Assembly (NCBI GenBank): GCA_013180625.2
Contig: SNVD02013897.1
Location: forward strand, 62,001-126,000
From: Boswellia sacra
Lineage: Eukaryota > Streptophyta > Magnoliopsida > Sapindales > Burseraceae
Length of the DNA: 64,000 nt
Reading direction: 5' to 3'
Under the pieces are notes generated by a model. It did not search any database and was not told the origin of the DNA. It saw only the letters and a list, made by a program, of their open reading frames with translations. How positions within the stretch are numbered: position 1 is the stretch's first letter; each line of letters opens with the position of its first letter. This document shows positions 35,271 to 46,797 of the stretch, one piece after another. A program made the translations under genes and the position numbers.

Positions 35271-38200
35271 TTTGTTTTTGTTTTTGTTTTCCAATTTGAC
35301 AGCTAATATCCAACCATGCAGAAATGAAAGAGCCAAGAAATGAGATGACTTGAGAGTAGTTAGTTTAACTATACATGATGTCACCTTTCTTACCATGGTT
35401 GAAGTTGACATTTTTAGTATATTCACATTCTTACACTTCTACCTCGGATTAATTTCTTATTTTATCTTCTTCAAATCACATATTGAATTAATTAATAGAG
35501 TATTTTACATTTAATTAATATGTTAATGTTATTATATATTATTCATTATATTAGGAGTCCATTTTTTATTTACAGTTTTTATATTTGCGAATCGGGATAT
35601 TTTGAAACAAATTTTTTGACATAAAATTAGATGCAAAGTTCTTAGCATTGATTTATAAATTCCAATTATTAGGATGATTGATAATTTAATAGCGTTAAAT
35701 ATAATTTTTTAATTTTTAATCTCAATCATTAGATTTAATTAGATCAATAGTTATAAATTTATGTTAATAAATTGTAACAACAATTTGAGGCAAAATATCT
35801 CTTTCCTTTATATCTATATCATAAATCTTGTGTCTATGTTACATTATTAGTCTATTTTTTATATTATTTATATAAATACAATACTTTAAGAAAATCCACT
35901 TTCTATTGTTTTATGTCAAAAGAAAAGTCATTCATATAAGAATGATAAAATACTTTTCAATGCTTTATTCTAACTTCTTTAATTTATATGGTGTAGCATT
36001 AATTTCAGATTATTGCATTATTTATCAAAGTTATTTTATAATTCACATCTTAGTGTTATCATATCATTTGGAATATGATTTTGAAGAGTGAAATATTACT
36101 CTCCATGAAGGAAAAAGCTAAGGCCAAATTTTGGAATTAATATTTCAATTCTTTACTTATAATATAATAATATCAAATATGAATTTTGTAATGAATGCTA
36201 GTTTATAAAATGAAGGTTATGCTATAATATATCCGGTGCATTCCAAGAAAAATCAAAAGGCAAGAGACAAGACTATACTTATAGTTGTCCGTAATAAAAA
36301 CAAATGAATTAAAATATAAAAAATTTTGCCATAAAAAAAAGCCATGGTCCTATAATATGACCAAGATGAACTTGGTTTCATCAAATTAATAAAGGGAAAA
36401 TTTAAAATAAATAAATAAAATACAAAAAAATCAAATCAATAATGTGACCATTTAATATTGAAATGACTTGAATTAATTAAAGCCAAAAACCAGGTTGGCT
36501 GAGTGTTGTAATTAATACAAATACATACTTTTAATAATACAAAGAGGTTCTTCAAATTGATATCGATATCATCCATATCATTGTCATATTTACTTCGTTT
36601 CTCATCAAGATTTAAAGGGTTTATATATTTAAACAAATCATTAAAAAAAGGGGGATTATTATATATTCTCTAAAAAAAATCATTAAATTTCATCATCTGG
36701 TATTTGAAAAAAAACTATAAAAACCACTTAGTTTGTATAGTTTATGAAAATATTGCTTGAAGATGAAATTTAATAATATCTTAGAGTGTAGAAAAAAATT
36801 GTCAAAATAAAGCAAATCACATCCCACAAAATTAAATAAATTCTACAAATTAAAATATCTATAAATAGACAAATAAATTAAAGGTAGTCTTAACGTATCC
36901 TCTACGGGTACATGTTAGACCCTAAAAAAATATGTAAGTTCTTTTCAAAATTGTGTAAATTCTCTGAAAAAACTGTATAAAAATTATTAAATATACAAAT
37001 TTTAAACGAATCTATACAAATTTTCAAGAGCTTCACATGTGCCCTTAGATGACAAGTTAAGATTATCCATAAATTAATTTTAGTATATCTATAATAAACA
37101 TGCCTTTGAATTTTTTTGCATAAGAGAATATATAGGACATTATTTTAACAACAAGGCCTTTGGTCCTAGGATACATATAGCTTTCAATATAAGATATAAA
37201 ATCATAGACTAAGGCACATAGACACATATCTAGGTTACCTTACCAATAAAATTGAACACTAGTTTCTCTTTGTACAAGAACCTAGCTTACTAGTGTTGCC
37301 CACATAGGCAAATTGGACAAAACATATTCACATGTTATATAGATTGATGATGGGATATATAAATCCATGATTTAAAAAAAAAAGTTACATGTGTGAAATA
37401 TAGATATTTATGATGAAATTTCAAATTTATAGCATAAGAATGTGTAACTTATAGTATGAATTGTCAAAGCTATAATAGTAAACACGAGACAAGTAATGTA
37501 AATGGAATATTAATAGTATAATATTATTAAATGTCAAACTTATTATAGCACTAGTTCTATTATAAATCATATTTATAGTACATCGATATGATATTGTCCA
37601 ATTTAAAACGTTTAAATGAAAAGAAAAAAATTAGATATATTGAAAATTTACTGTGATATACTTCATGTTTAAGGAAAATATTACATAGCTTCTTATTATT
37701 CCAATACTAGTAATGAAGTTGGAAAAAGAAAAATGGTTTAAAGAAGTTTGTCTATTTATTTCATTTAATGTATTTATCTTGGTTAAGCTATGATTTTGAT
37801 TTTGAATGTCATAATTTTGCATGATATCATCATTAAATATACATGACATCATTATTTCTAAATTAAATTTTTTTTAGCTAGATTTATGGTTTTATTAAAT
37901 TCATTGGCTTAAAGAATTAGATTGAAATTATAGAATTTTCTGCTTTTTATAGTTTAAAACAATAAAAATGACATAAATGATTATTTCATTTAACTGCTCG
38001 TATTCGACATACAATCATTCAATCTGTCAATTGAATATTCTACAATTAAAAGCTTTCTAGTTGTTTATAGATTTCCTTTCTTTTTTATTACTTTTTTCGT
38101 AGAAGGTAACAAATTTTGTCAAAAAGTGAAGTTGGTAGTTGTGATATTTATATAATTAGTTATTCTTTCAACGAAAAATTTAAGGTTAAACTACATTTCT

Positions 38201-38499
38201 ATCGACTTCCTCATATTTTTACATATTTTCCAAAATTTTAAAATGTATTGATAATATATCAATTATGTTATTATCGAATTCGATGGGGCACTTTTAATTT
38301 TTTTTATTAATTACTGAAAACATTAATTTGCTTCTTTAGTCTCTTTGACTGAAAAAAAAAAATTAAATTCATTATATTTGTAATTGCTTGGTTGAGCCAA
38401 ATTAAGAATTTTCAGTTCTATTTTCATTTTTATTTTTTGGTCTAATTTCTGTTATTATTAGTTAAATTATTTTTTATTTTATTTTATTTTATCTTTTTG
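35271..38499. other. Long AT-rich intergenic stretch, nothing recognised
   Basis: About 3.2 kb of extremely AT-rich sequence. The frames at 35906-36091, 36436-36636 and 37631-37852 have the Ile/Asn/Tyr/Lys composition expected of random AT-rich DNA. No element ends or target duplications were identified. Confidence 0.55.
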
Positions 38500-39180
38500 G
38501 CGGGAAATCGCTGTCAGAGCAGTTTCTAAATTCAGGTGCCAATGTCTTGCCATGGGACCCATATGTTCCGTGATCACTGCACTTTCCCTCCCAAGCGTCC
38601 CCACTCTCGGAGGGGCTAGGTCGGCAATCCACTCGCGAGAATGGACTGTCCACGGGTAAACCAACGACACAGGTGTCGAGTTGAAGGGCAGCGCGTGATT
38701 GATAGTCCATAAAAGAGAGTAGTAGCAAATGATATCAGATTTTGCAGGGGCCCACGAAGTACTGACACCATGCGCTAAAAAAGTCCAGGTGGGAGGGATC
38801 ACCAATCGCTTGGTAGCGGGTAGGAGGAGCAGCAGCTGATGATTTATTTATTCTTTTATTTTATTAATTCAATTTTTTCAGTCGTGTTAGGTGGGACCCA
38901 CACGGTTTTCGACGTTTGTCTCGATACTAGTTGCGTCGCGTTAACTTGTTCGTCCTTCTTCCGCCCTTTTACGGTAGCGTCCTTTTGGAGTTTTTGCTGT
39001 ACCGTTCACATATCCCAACGCAACGAGTTAACCTTTAACAGTTACCAGTGGGGTAACGTTACAGGTACAATCCATGTACATGTACTTGGCCTTTGCAATC
39101 TTGTAGCTTTACTGGGACCGATGATACATCACTTCAATCACAATTGCAACATCGATTATCATCTAATCACGGATTTCGAA
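38500..39180. promoter_or_regulatory. GC-rich promoter-like island of unknown association
   Basis: About 680 bp with clearly higher GC content and many CpGs between two AT-rich kilobase tracts. It contains several TCP-type sites: GGTGGGACCCACACGG near 38890, GGGGCCCACGAAG near 38750, and CCATGGGACCCA near 38552. Frames of 108 codons (38479-38805, -) and 114 codons (38839-39183, +) point away from each other but match no family I know and lack signal peptides or motifs. It could be a divergent promoter of unrecognised or non-coding transcripts, or an inserted foreign fragment. Confidence 0.35.
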
Positions 39181-39415
39181 TAAAATTACGAGACTAATAA
39201 CTAAAAATTAACCATTTTTGTTAAAAATTTGTCGAAAAATATCTAATCCCATCTTAAGGTTCATGTAGGAGAATATATTTTGAACTTAATTTTAAGAGGT
39301 GAATAATTGTATATTTTTTATCAATTATACATTAATATCGTATTTAAATCACAGTTTTCACCCTTTAAATAATATTTTTGGAGATGTAATGACAAAAAAA
39401 TGAACAATTTTATAG

Positions 39416-39717
39416 AGGGATATTTCTAATCTGTCCCCTGAGGTTAGGTCTAAAGAAAATTGAGGACCTCAGTTTTCTGAAATCTAATATTGCCCCCTGA
39501 GGTTACTGTAGTACCATTAGATTTAACGGAAAATATATTAAATAGTAACTTAACGCTAATAAACAGTAGCATTTTCCATTAAATCTAATGGTTTAATGCA
39601 TTTTTCGTTAAATCTAACGGTGTTACAGTAACCTCAAGGGGCAATCTTAAATTTCAGAAAACTGAGGTCCTCCATTTTTTTTAGGCCTAACCTCAGGGGA
39701 CAAATTAGAATTACCCC
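39416..39717. mobile_element. MITE, 302 bp, with long terminal inverted repeats
   Basis: The left arm contains TCTAATCTGTCCCCTGAGGT and the right arm its near-perfect inverse ACCTCAGGGGACAAATTAGA. Pairing extends about 130 bp into each side, leaving only a short AT-rich loop near 39545-39580. Flanks TTTTATAG at 39408-39415 and 39718-39725 are identical. The 7-8 bp duplication suits a hAT-type or related MITE. Confidence 0.85.
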
Positions 39718-41661
39718 TTTTATAGGTGTGATAGTGAAATATATATAATTATTACTCACTGAAATTAAATCAAAATTCAAAAATATTTATTAATATTACC
39801 TCACTTAAAACATTTAGAAAGTTTATAATATAGCATATAATGTGATTAAAACTATATTAAAATAATTAATGTAAAAATCGGCCTATAGCGCTACACCAAG
39901 TAAAGTATTTGACTGGTACTAAAAGGGTTGAGATACCCGAAAAAAAGTACAAGATATCGGACAAAAGGTTGTCACAAGCTAATGATATTATCGCAATCAT
40001 CAATTTGATAGTTTTTGACAATATTTGTAAGGAAAAAAAAGTGTGTGTATATATATATCAGAAGTTTTCAAGGTCTTAATGTCTATGCTTTTGATATCAC
40101 CGATAAAATTTTAATTTATAATTGCGAGACTTAAAGACTATATCCCTCGGGAATTAGTATAGATTATCTAATTAGTATTGATAACATTATCATTCCTAAG
40201 ATGTGTAGACACTTACAGATGAAATGAAAGATAACTATTTTTGTAAAATAATGTTATCAATTCTATTTTAAATTCTATTTCCATTAGGTGGTGCAAGAAG
40301 GTTAATCACATATTAAGTTCACATATACAACCATATAATAATTTTGTGATATATTCGAAATTGTTGTAATATGAAAACGTAAGATTAATAACATAAAATG
40401 TCACGCGTAGATTATAACATCGAATGCAAATTTTAAACATGATTATCGTAAATACTATTTCATATATATTATAAACATATGTTATAATATTGTCTACTAA
40501 GAATAATTTGCCTACTCCAAGCTTGTTTATTCTTCATTTCCCACATAAGGGATATCGCTAATTTGATCATTTAATTAGTTATATTATACATTTGACCCTT
40601 AATTTGATTTTCAAAGTGATAGTTAGCGAGGGGCTTTCTTACCCTAACTTAAAGATAATTCAATTTGGCATAAATTGGTTATGTGGAGAAACATTTTCCA
40701 AAAAATTACTTCAAATTGTTTAATTGAATCTACCTACCTTTGCTCCCAAATTAGCAACAGGGGGTTGTTGTTCAACAACTATATGCCTATATGTACTTAG
40801 TTTGGGTATATCCTTGACACGCAGTAATAAAACTTCGCTCGAAATAATAAATAATAGGTTTATATAGGTAAAGACTATCGTATTGATTCGATAATATTAT
40901 CAGATAAATTATAATACCATATTAACAGTAGTGATCAATTTTTTATAATATATTAAACTTATTTTGGATCTTACTACTTTAACTACTTAAAATATTAGTA
41001 ATACGACATTCTAAAATGTGTACGGTACTAATGCATATGGGTTATTAAAATTTGGAGATTTTAACAATATTGCTATGATAATACTCTTAAGTACTATAAC
41101 TATCATTTTGTATGCGAAACTATTAGTTTAATATCTTTGATTCAAATATAATAATGTTTGGAAAAATTTAAGAGAAATTTTAAAATTAATTAGAATACGA
41201 CATGTTTTTGTCAAATCTGTAACTAAATTCAAGAAATCTTTCTATTGTTGAAGAAAATAGTCATATATAGCTGGGCTTGATGGTTGGTCATTTGTTTGAC
41301 CAAATGCTTAGAGGCTCACGGGAATGAAAGAGCCACCGGAGATTGTGGCAGGAAATGGGGATTCCTTTGTCTAAATTAAATTAAGATCAAATTGTATGAA
41401 AACGACACCAAATCTTGAATTTTTCGTGCGTTTAGATTCTTTGATGATGAAGTTTATTAAAATAAAATTATTCCTCTAAACATACTTATCTGCGTTAAGT
41501 ATTTCAATAATCAAAGTTGTCGGCAATGACAAATAGATCTACATAAATTAAACCTAGCCTTAAAAAATAATATTTTTCTATTATTTTAAATAATATCGTC
41601 CGAAAACAATAGGAGAACGCCTTTTTTAGATATTAATGTTAGATTAGACATGAACTTTATT
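39718..41661. other. No supported gene
   Basis: AT-rich sequence. A slightly GC-richer patch at 41270-41360 has no readable frame. Confidence 0.5.
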
Positions 41662-42542
41662 TTTTTAGAAAAATGGAAAAAAATGGACACAATTAAGGGC
41701 TCTTAATGAAATTTAGATACATCTTAAAAAATTTTCATGCCATAGAAACTTTCTTGATAAAAAGATTCAAGTATCCTTTAAAATTAAATTTATTCATAAA
41801 CTCTTTGTTTCCTTCTTTCCTTCATTTACATCTTCCTATTTCTATAACCGTGTCCTATTTTTATAACCGTCTGTAGTTGTCCAGCTTTCAATACCTCTTG
41901 ACAATGTAAAAAACGCAGTCCGAAATGCAGTAAGAGGAATGAGAAACTTATTCTGTGTTTGGGAATTTGGAGTAGATTTTAGGGATTTTAAATTTGAGGA
42001 TTTGAGTTTAGGTTTGTATTTTGTATTTTTTTCTGTGTTTGTGGGGCTAAATGAAGTGTTATTTGGTTGATTTTTTGGTTTGATGTGTGTAAAAATGGTG
42101 AAAATCGACGTGTTTCGTCGTGATAAAAAAGACAATTGACGTGTTGAGTCCTGTCGGATGCTTCAATCGACACTCGACATCATCGTCGATGTTTACTTGA
42201 TACTAGACATAACGTATCGAGTCTTGTCGAATGCACGGATCGACACTCAATATAACGTTATGTCGAGTATCGGTCCGTGCATCCGACAAGACTTGACACG
42301 TTATATCTAGTGTCGAGTGAACATCGATGATGATGTCGAGTGTCGATTAAAACACTAACATAACTCGACATGTCGAGTGTCCTCTTCGTCACGACGAAAT
42401 ATGTCTTTTTTTTTTAAGTTTGAGTTTCAAAGGATATTTTAATTATTTTTTCAAGTGTTTATGGCATGAAAAATTTTCAGCATCTATCTAAATTTCATTT
42501 AAGACTCCTAATTTTATCTATTTTTTATTTTTTTTAATAATT
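41662..42542. mobile_element. Long-inverted-repeat (foldback) element
   Basis: The left arm near 41690-41750 (CTCTTAATGAAATTTAGATA, ATTTTCATGCCAT) matches the inverse of the right arm near 42445-42515 (ATGGCATGAAAAATTTTCAG, ATCTAAATTTCATTTAAGA). A second paired block (TTTCGTCGTGA at 42113-42123 and TCACGACGAAA at 42390-42400) encloses the hairpin described separately. The long, staggered arms resemble Mutator-like MITEs. I could not fix exact ends or a 9-bp target duplication, so the boundaries are approximate. Confidence 0.55.
42164..42348. repeat. GC-rich near-perfect hairpin, arms about 86 bp
   Basis: Left arm 42164-42249 and right arm 42262-42348 are inverse copies with few mismatches around a loop of about 12 bp. 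Examples are TCGACACTCGACATCATCGT with its partner ATGATGTCGAGTGTCGA, and TGCACGGATCGACACT with its partner near 42265-42285. The arms carry repeated TGTCGAGT words and many CpGs, unlike the AT-rich surroundings. Confidence 0.8.
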
Positions 42543-45500
42543 CAAAATATAATAAGATTTTAGTCCGTAACATATTAACTGAGTTAGTTTTTGGATTGCA
42601 TTTTAAATATATATTTGGTGTATATGAATATAGAACACTTTAATCAAATCATTTCTTTTTGGTCAAATATTAATAATCAAATCGATTAAATATTTAAAAA
42701 ATAAAATATATGAGATATGATATTTCATACATTTTTTAGTCAAAAGAATATGAAAACTACTCGGGGTTTTGAATTTTGATCATGTTTTGGGAAACTATGA
42801 GCATAGTAAAACCACATTTGATGACTTTTTCCTTTTCTTTTTTAAAGTAATGGAACATTTGTTTAATATAATTACTTTAATGCCTTGTTGATATTTTAAA
42901 ATAATATTAAAAATTAAATCAAAAGAACTTATTCAAATATTGGTAAAAGCATGCATTAACTAGTTTTTCAAAACACTTTTGGATTGTGGAAAAACGATTT
43001 GAGATATTTATATTAAACAGAAAAAGCAATTCTCAACTGTTTTCTCATTTCCTTAAAATAAAGCTTGGATATGATCATTTTCCTATTTTCTGAAAACGTT
43101 TTTTAAATTGAATTAATTAGTGAATGTGTTCTTCTTATTTTTTAAATTAAAATCATTTTGTTAAAGTACAAATAAAGCCCACCATCTTTTCTTTTGATAT
43201 AGAATTGTAGTTGGTTAACTGATGATGGGGGTAGTTGAGTCAAAATGACCCCATATATCATTTTCTACTCTCAACTTTATATTCTTATATTACCAAATTA
43301 ACATAGAATCAAAATCTACATAAAATGTTATAGATATTTAAAAAAAAATAAAATTCATGACATACTTATCAGGTTTTTTTTTTTTTTTTTTTGAAGGGAG
43401 CGCTCACGACTCTTTTATCAAATATAAATATTAAGATGTCTATTTTCTCACGTATTTAAGAGAAAAAAAAAAGTTGTCACAAAAAAAAAAGAGAGTTGTT
43501 TTGAAGTCAGTATTTGCATATTTTGGCAGAAGTAGTTAAATAATGTCAAAGGGCTTGTATGCATCATAGGGGTCAGCATCTACTTTAAATTTAAGAGCTC
43601 CAAAAGGCTTCTTGAAGCTGCTAAATCCTTGTCAAAGCACAAGCTTTTTTGCTAAGAAAACAACCCACACCATTTGTTCTTTTCTACTTTCCTAATCATA
43701 ACAATAAGATACCTAAATAAATTATTTTAAACTTTTATATTTTAAATGCTCACATGAATTAAAATAATAATAACCAATTTTTTATCATATATAATAAAAT
43801 GGGTTAGGAATCATAATTATAAACATTTACTTCATTTTCTCCCTGTGACAAGATTCCACTGATTTTAGGTTTAATTTGTTGAGAAATCTCTCGATAGTTT
43901 TATTCTTCATATTATTTTTTAAGTTGCATTGGTTGCCGCTCAATCATTTGATGTTAAGCTTATTATATAAGAAGTGAATTCATAATATGTTACTAGCTAG
44001 TTGTATAATTTATTCTTTAATTTATATTTTGTTGCATATTATACTTTATCTTGATAAGCTTATCATCTACACAAAAAAAGAAAAGATCAATTGATGATAT
44101 TAGAATTGGATGGTTATTATAGATATTAGAAAAAATGGTAAGATAAGTAAAATAATAAAAGAGGAAAGTGATGAGCTTGTTGAAAGTAAAAGTACCCTTT
44201 TGATTGATGGTATATTGAGGAAAAGTACCCATCAATCCAGCTGTGTGTGTTTTTGCAGTTCGATGGATAACATGAGCCTAACAAATCAAATAACGTTATG
44301 TTGGAAAACATCTAAAAGGCACTAATCACGAGTTCATATCTTCAGAATGTGTAAATCTTGACACGCTTTTGAATAATTAATTTTCTAAAAATATATATTT
44401 GATTAAGATTAAAAAAAAAAAAAACCTGACATATGCTCCTGTAACAAAGTCGTTTATTTCATGAATAATATTACTCTTAATCTAATTTATGTCGATTAAG
44501 TTTAATGTTACGTCACGTCGGATTACTCTTAAGGTGATTTAAAAAAAATAAATTAAAAAAAGAGAAAAACAAATATGTTATCTGTGGATATTAAATTCTT
44601 TATTTTAGTGACTCATGAGATCTTTTAAGAGTTAAGAGATGAAATTAACATCAATAAGAGATCCTAACTCACATTGTTTAGAAGAAAATCTCACATAAAT
44701 TGAGTACGAATTAGTAGTGTACAGTCTAATCCAGCCCATTTTAAATGGTCCAACATAGCAAGGCAGGCCCACACACGGGGATGGGCCCATCAACCAATTA
44801 TATATATATAGTTTTTGACATATTTTTATATTTAGATTTATAGATTCAGTTTTATAACAGCAAATGAATTTTGACTTAATTTCAAGTGAAATAACTATAC
44901 ATTTTCAATCAATCACACCTAAAGTTGTTCATTTGTTATCAATTAAATCCTGAAAATGATGATTTAAAAAGTAAAAATGATGATTTAAAAAAACTTTCGG
45001 AAGTAAAAATGTCATCACCAATATATCAGCATGCGTGTGCTCCAAAAGCCACAGGATTGGCAGGTTGCAATATACCCAAGATGAGGCTTCTTGGTGATGA
45101 CAGAAGCTACAGACTTGCAATGCAATTATTTCTCAAATACTTGAGAGAAGTGACTTGAAATAGAAAACGGGTGGTCGGTTCAGCCAAGACACAAAAAATC
45201 ATGATTCTTATTTGATAAATTTTCCACACCGACTCTACTCCATGATATCAAATACACATTTTCAAAGGAGGGAATGAAGTCATAACCTGAATATCACAGC
45301 AACCACCAGCCTGAAATGAAAAGCTAGAGCAACTACTTTCTGTATTTTCGTTTTCAAAGAATTTATAACCCTTCCATATTGCATGAGCCAATATGACCAG
45401 TGACTTTATCAATATATTTTCCCTAGTTTGTAACTTTTCAGATACTAAAAATGACGAGTTGAAAAACAAGAAAACATTTCCATATTGCATTAGCCAATTG

Positions 45501-46276
45501 AGCATTGAGAACCTATACAAGTGCTTGATCTTTATATCAACGAAAGCAATCAACAAAGAGTTGAAAGATGCCATGAAATTAAACTAAAAGTCTAAACCGC
45601 ATACATAAGCATTCTTAATCCTTCCAATGATGTCTGAAAATAATAAAATTCAGCTGCTTGCAAAAAAAATTCAACTTTTGATGATTACATATGTGATGTG
45701 ATTAAGACCTATTGACAAATATGCAACCAATACATTTCATCCTGGTTTGAGCACTAGCAATAAGATTCCTTGATATCATGATGGAAATTGTTCCGCAATG
45801 ACAAATCATAAAATCATATTTTTTCTTTATCCATAACACCGACTAAGCAAGACGAAACGGTGTCAAAAATCAGCTGTAGCAACACCAACTACAACATGAT
45901 CATTGACTATTGAGTATTAAGCATAAACATTCCTCATATCATTGATGAAATCAAACATTTCATTAACGTTGGAATTTTAAAAGAGAAAAAGGTAGAAATA
46001 AGAGCCCAGATGAACTCGATGTTCATATTTACATTTCTTCTGAGCTCTTAGGTACCTAAAGAAAAACTAAATAGATTTTTTCTTTTTCGTTTTTTTTTCC
46101 TCCACCTTTTAGCTAGATGATTAAGCTTGAGGGATTTTCTCTGCAATATATAGATTTTCAGCCAAATTTGGCATCTTTTGATTCACACTAGAAGTTACCA
46201 TATACAAAAGTTCTTGCCTGTAACAAACAAGAGGAGGTGCCAAAAGAAGGAAGGGGCCTCAAATAATAGTTCTACT
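42543..46276. other. No supported gene
   Basis: Mostly AT-rich with homopolymer tracts (poly-T at 43374-43391). Around 44730-44800 a short GC-richer patch contains GGCCCA/TGGGCC words like those of plant promoters. The frames near 44925-45158 (+) and 45248-45574 (-) have no motif or partner exon and were not accepted. Confidence 0.45.
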
Positions 46277-46738
46277 TTAGTGTCCGAACAGACCCTGAAA
46301 ACAAAGGAAAAAGAAAATGAACATGACTAAGCATAATTTAGAGCATTAAAATTATAGAAAATAATGATTCATCACCAGAATGCTATATAACAGTTCTTTT
46401 AAATAGGATTGAAGAATAAATTCATTATCAGCGACCATGTCATCTCAACAATAATAGCATTATTTCACCCCAGCAATAATTTCAGCTCAATATTCCACAA
46501 AATCCAGCAGAAACAAATGATTAAAGATCTAACTTAAGAGGAAATAAAAATGATTCTAGATATGAAGCACCATTGGGCACTACTTCTGTGGATTCAACAA
46601 TTTGCAACAAGGAAAAGTCTAAGGCAAAGCCATTGTACCACAGCATTTGTACAACAATCAATAAAAACATGCCATGTATAAATTTACATCTCTTTGATCT
46701 ATCCTAGCCTATAATATGATTGTCCGGTGACTTTTAAC

Positions 46739-46797
<59 letters not shown>

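Noticed and set aside
38479..39183. Two outward frames above 100 codons as a divergent gene pair
   Set aside because: Neither has a recognisable domain, signal or conserved composition; the GC-rich composition alone lengthens open frames.
44925..45574. Frames of 77, 63, 108 and 64 codons
   Set aside because: They overlap on both strands, have no motif or splice partner and lie outside the reconstructed exons of the RING-CH gene.
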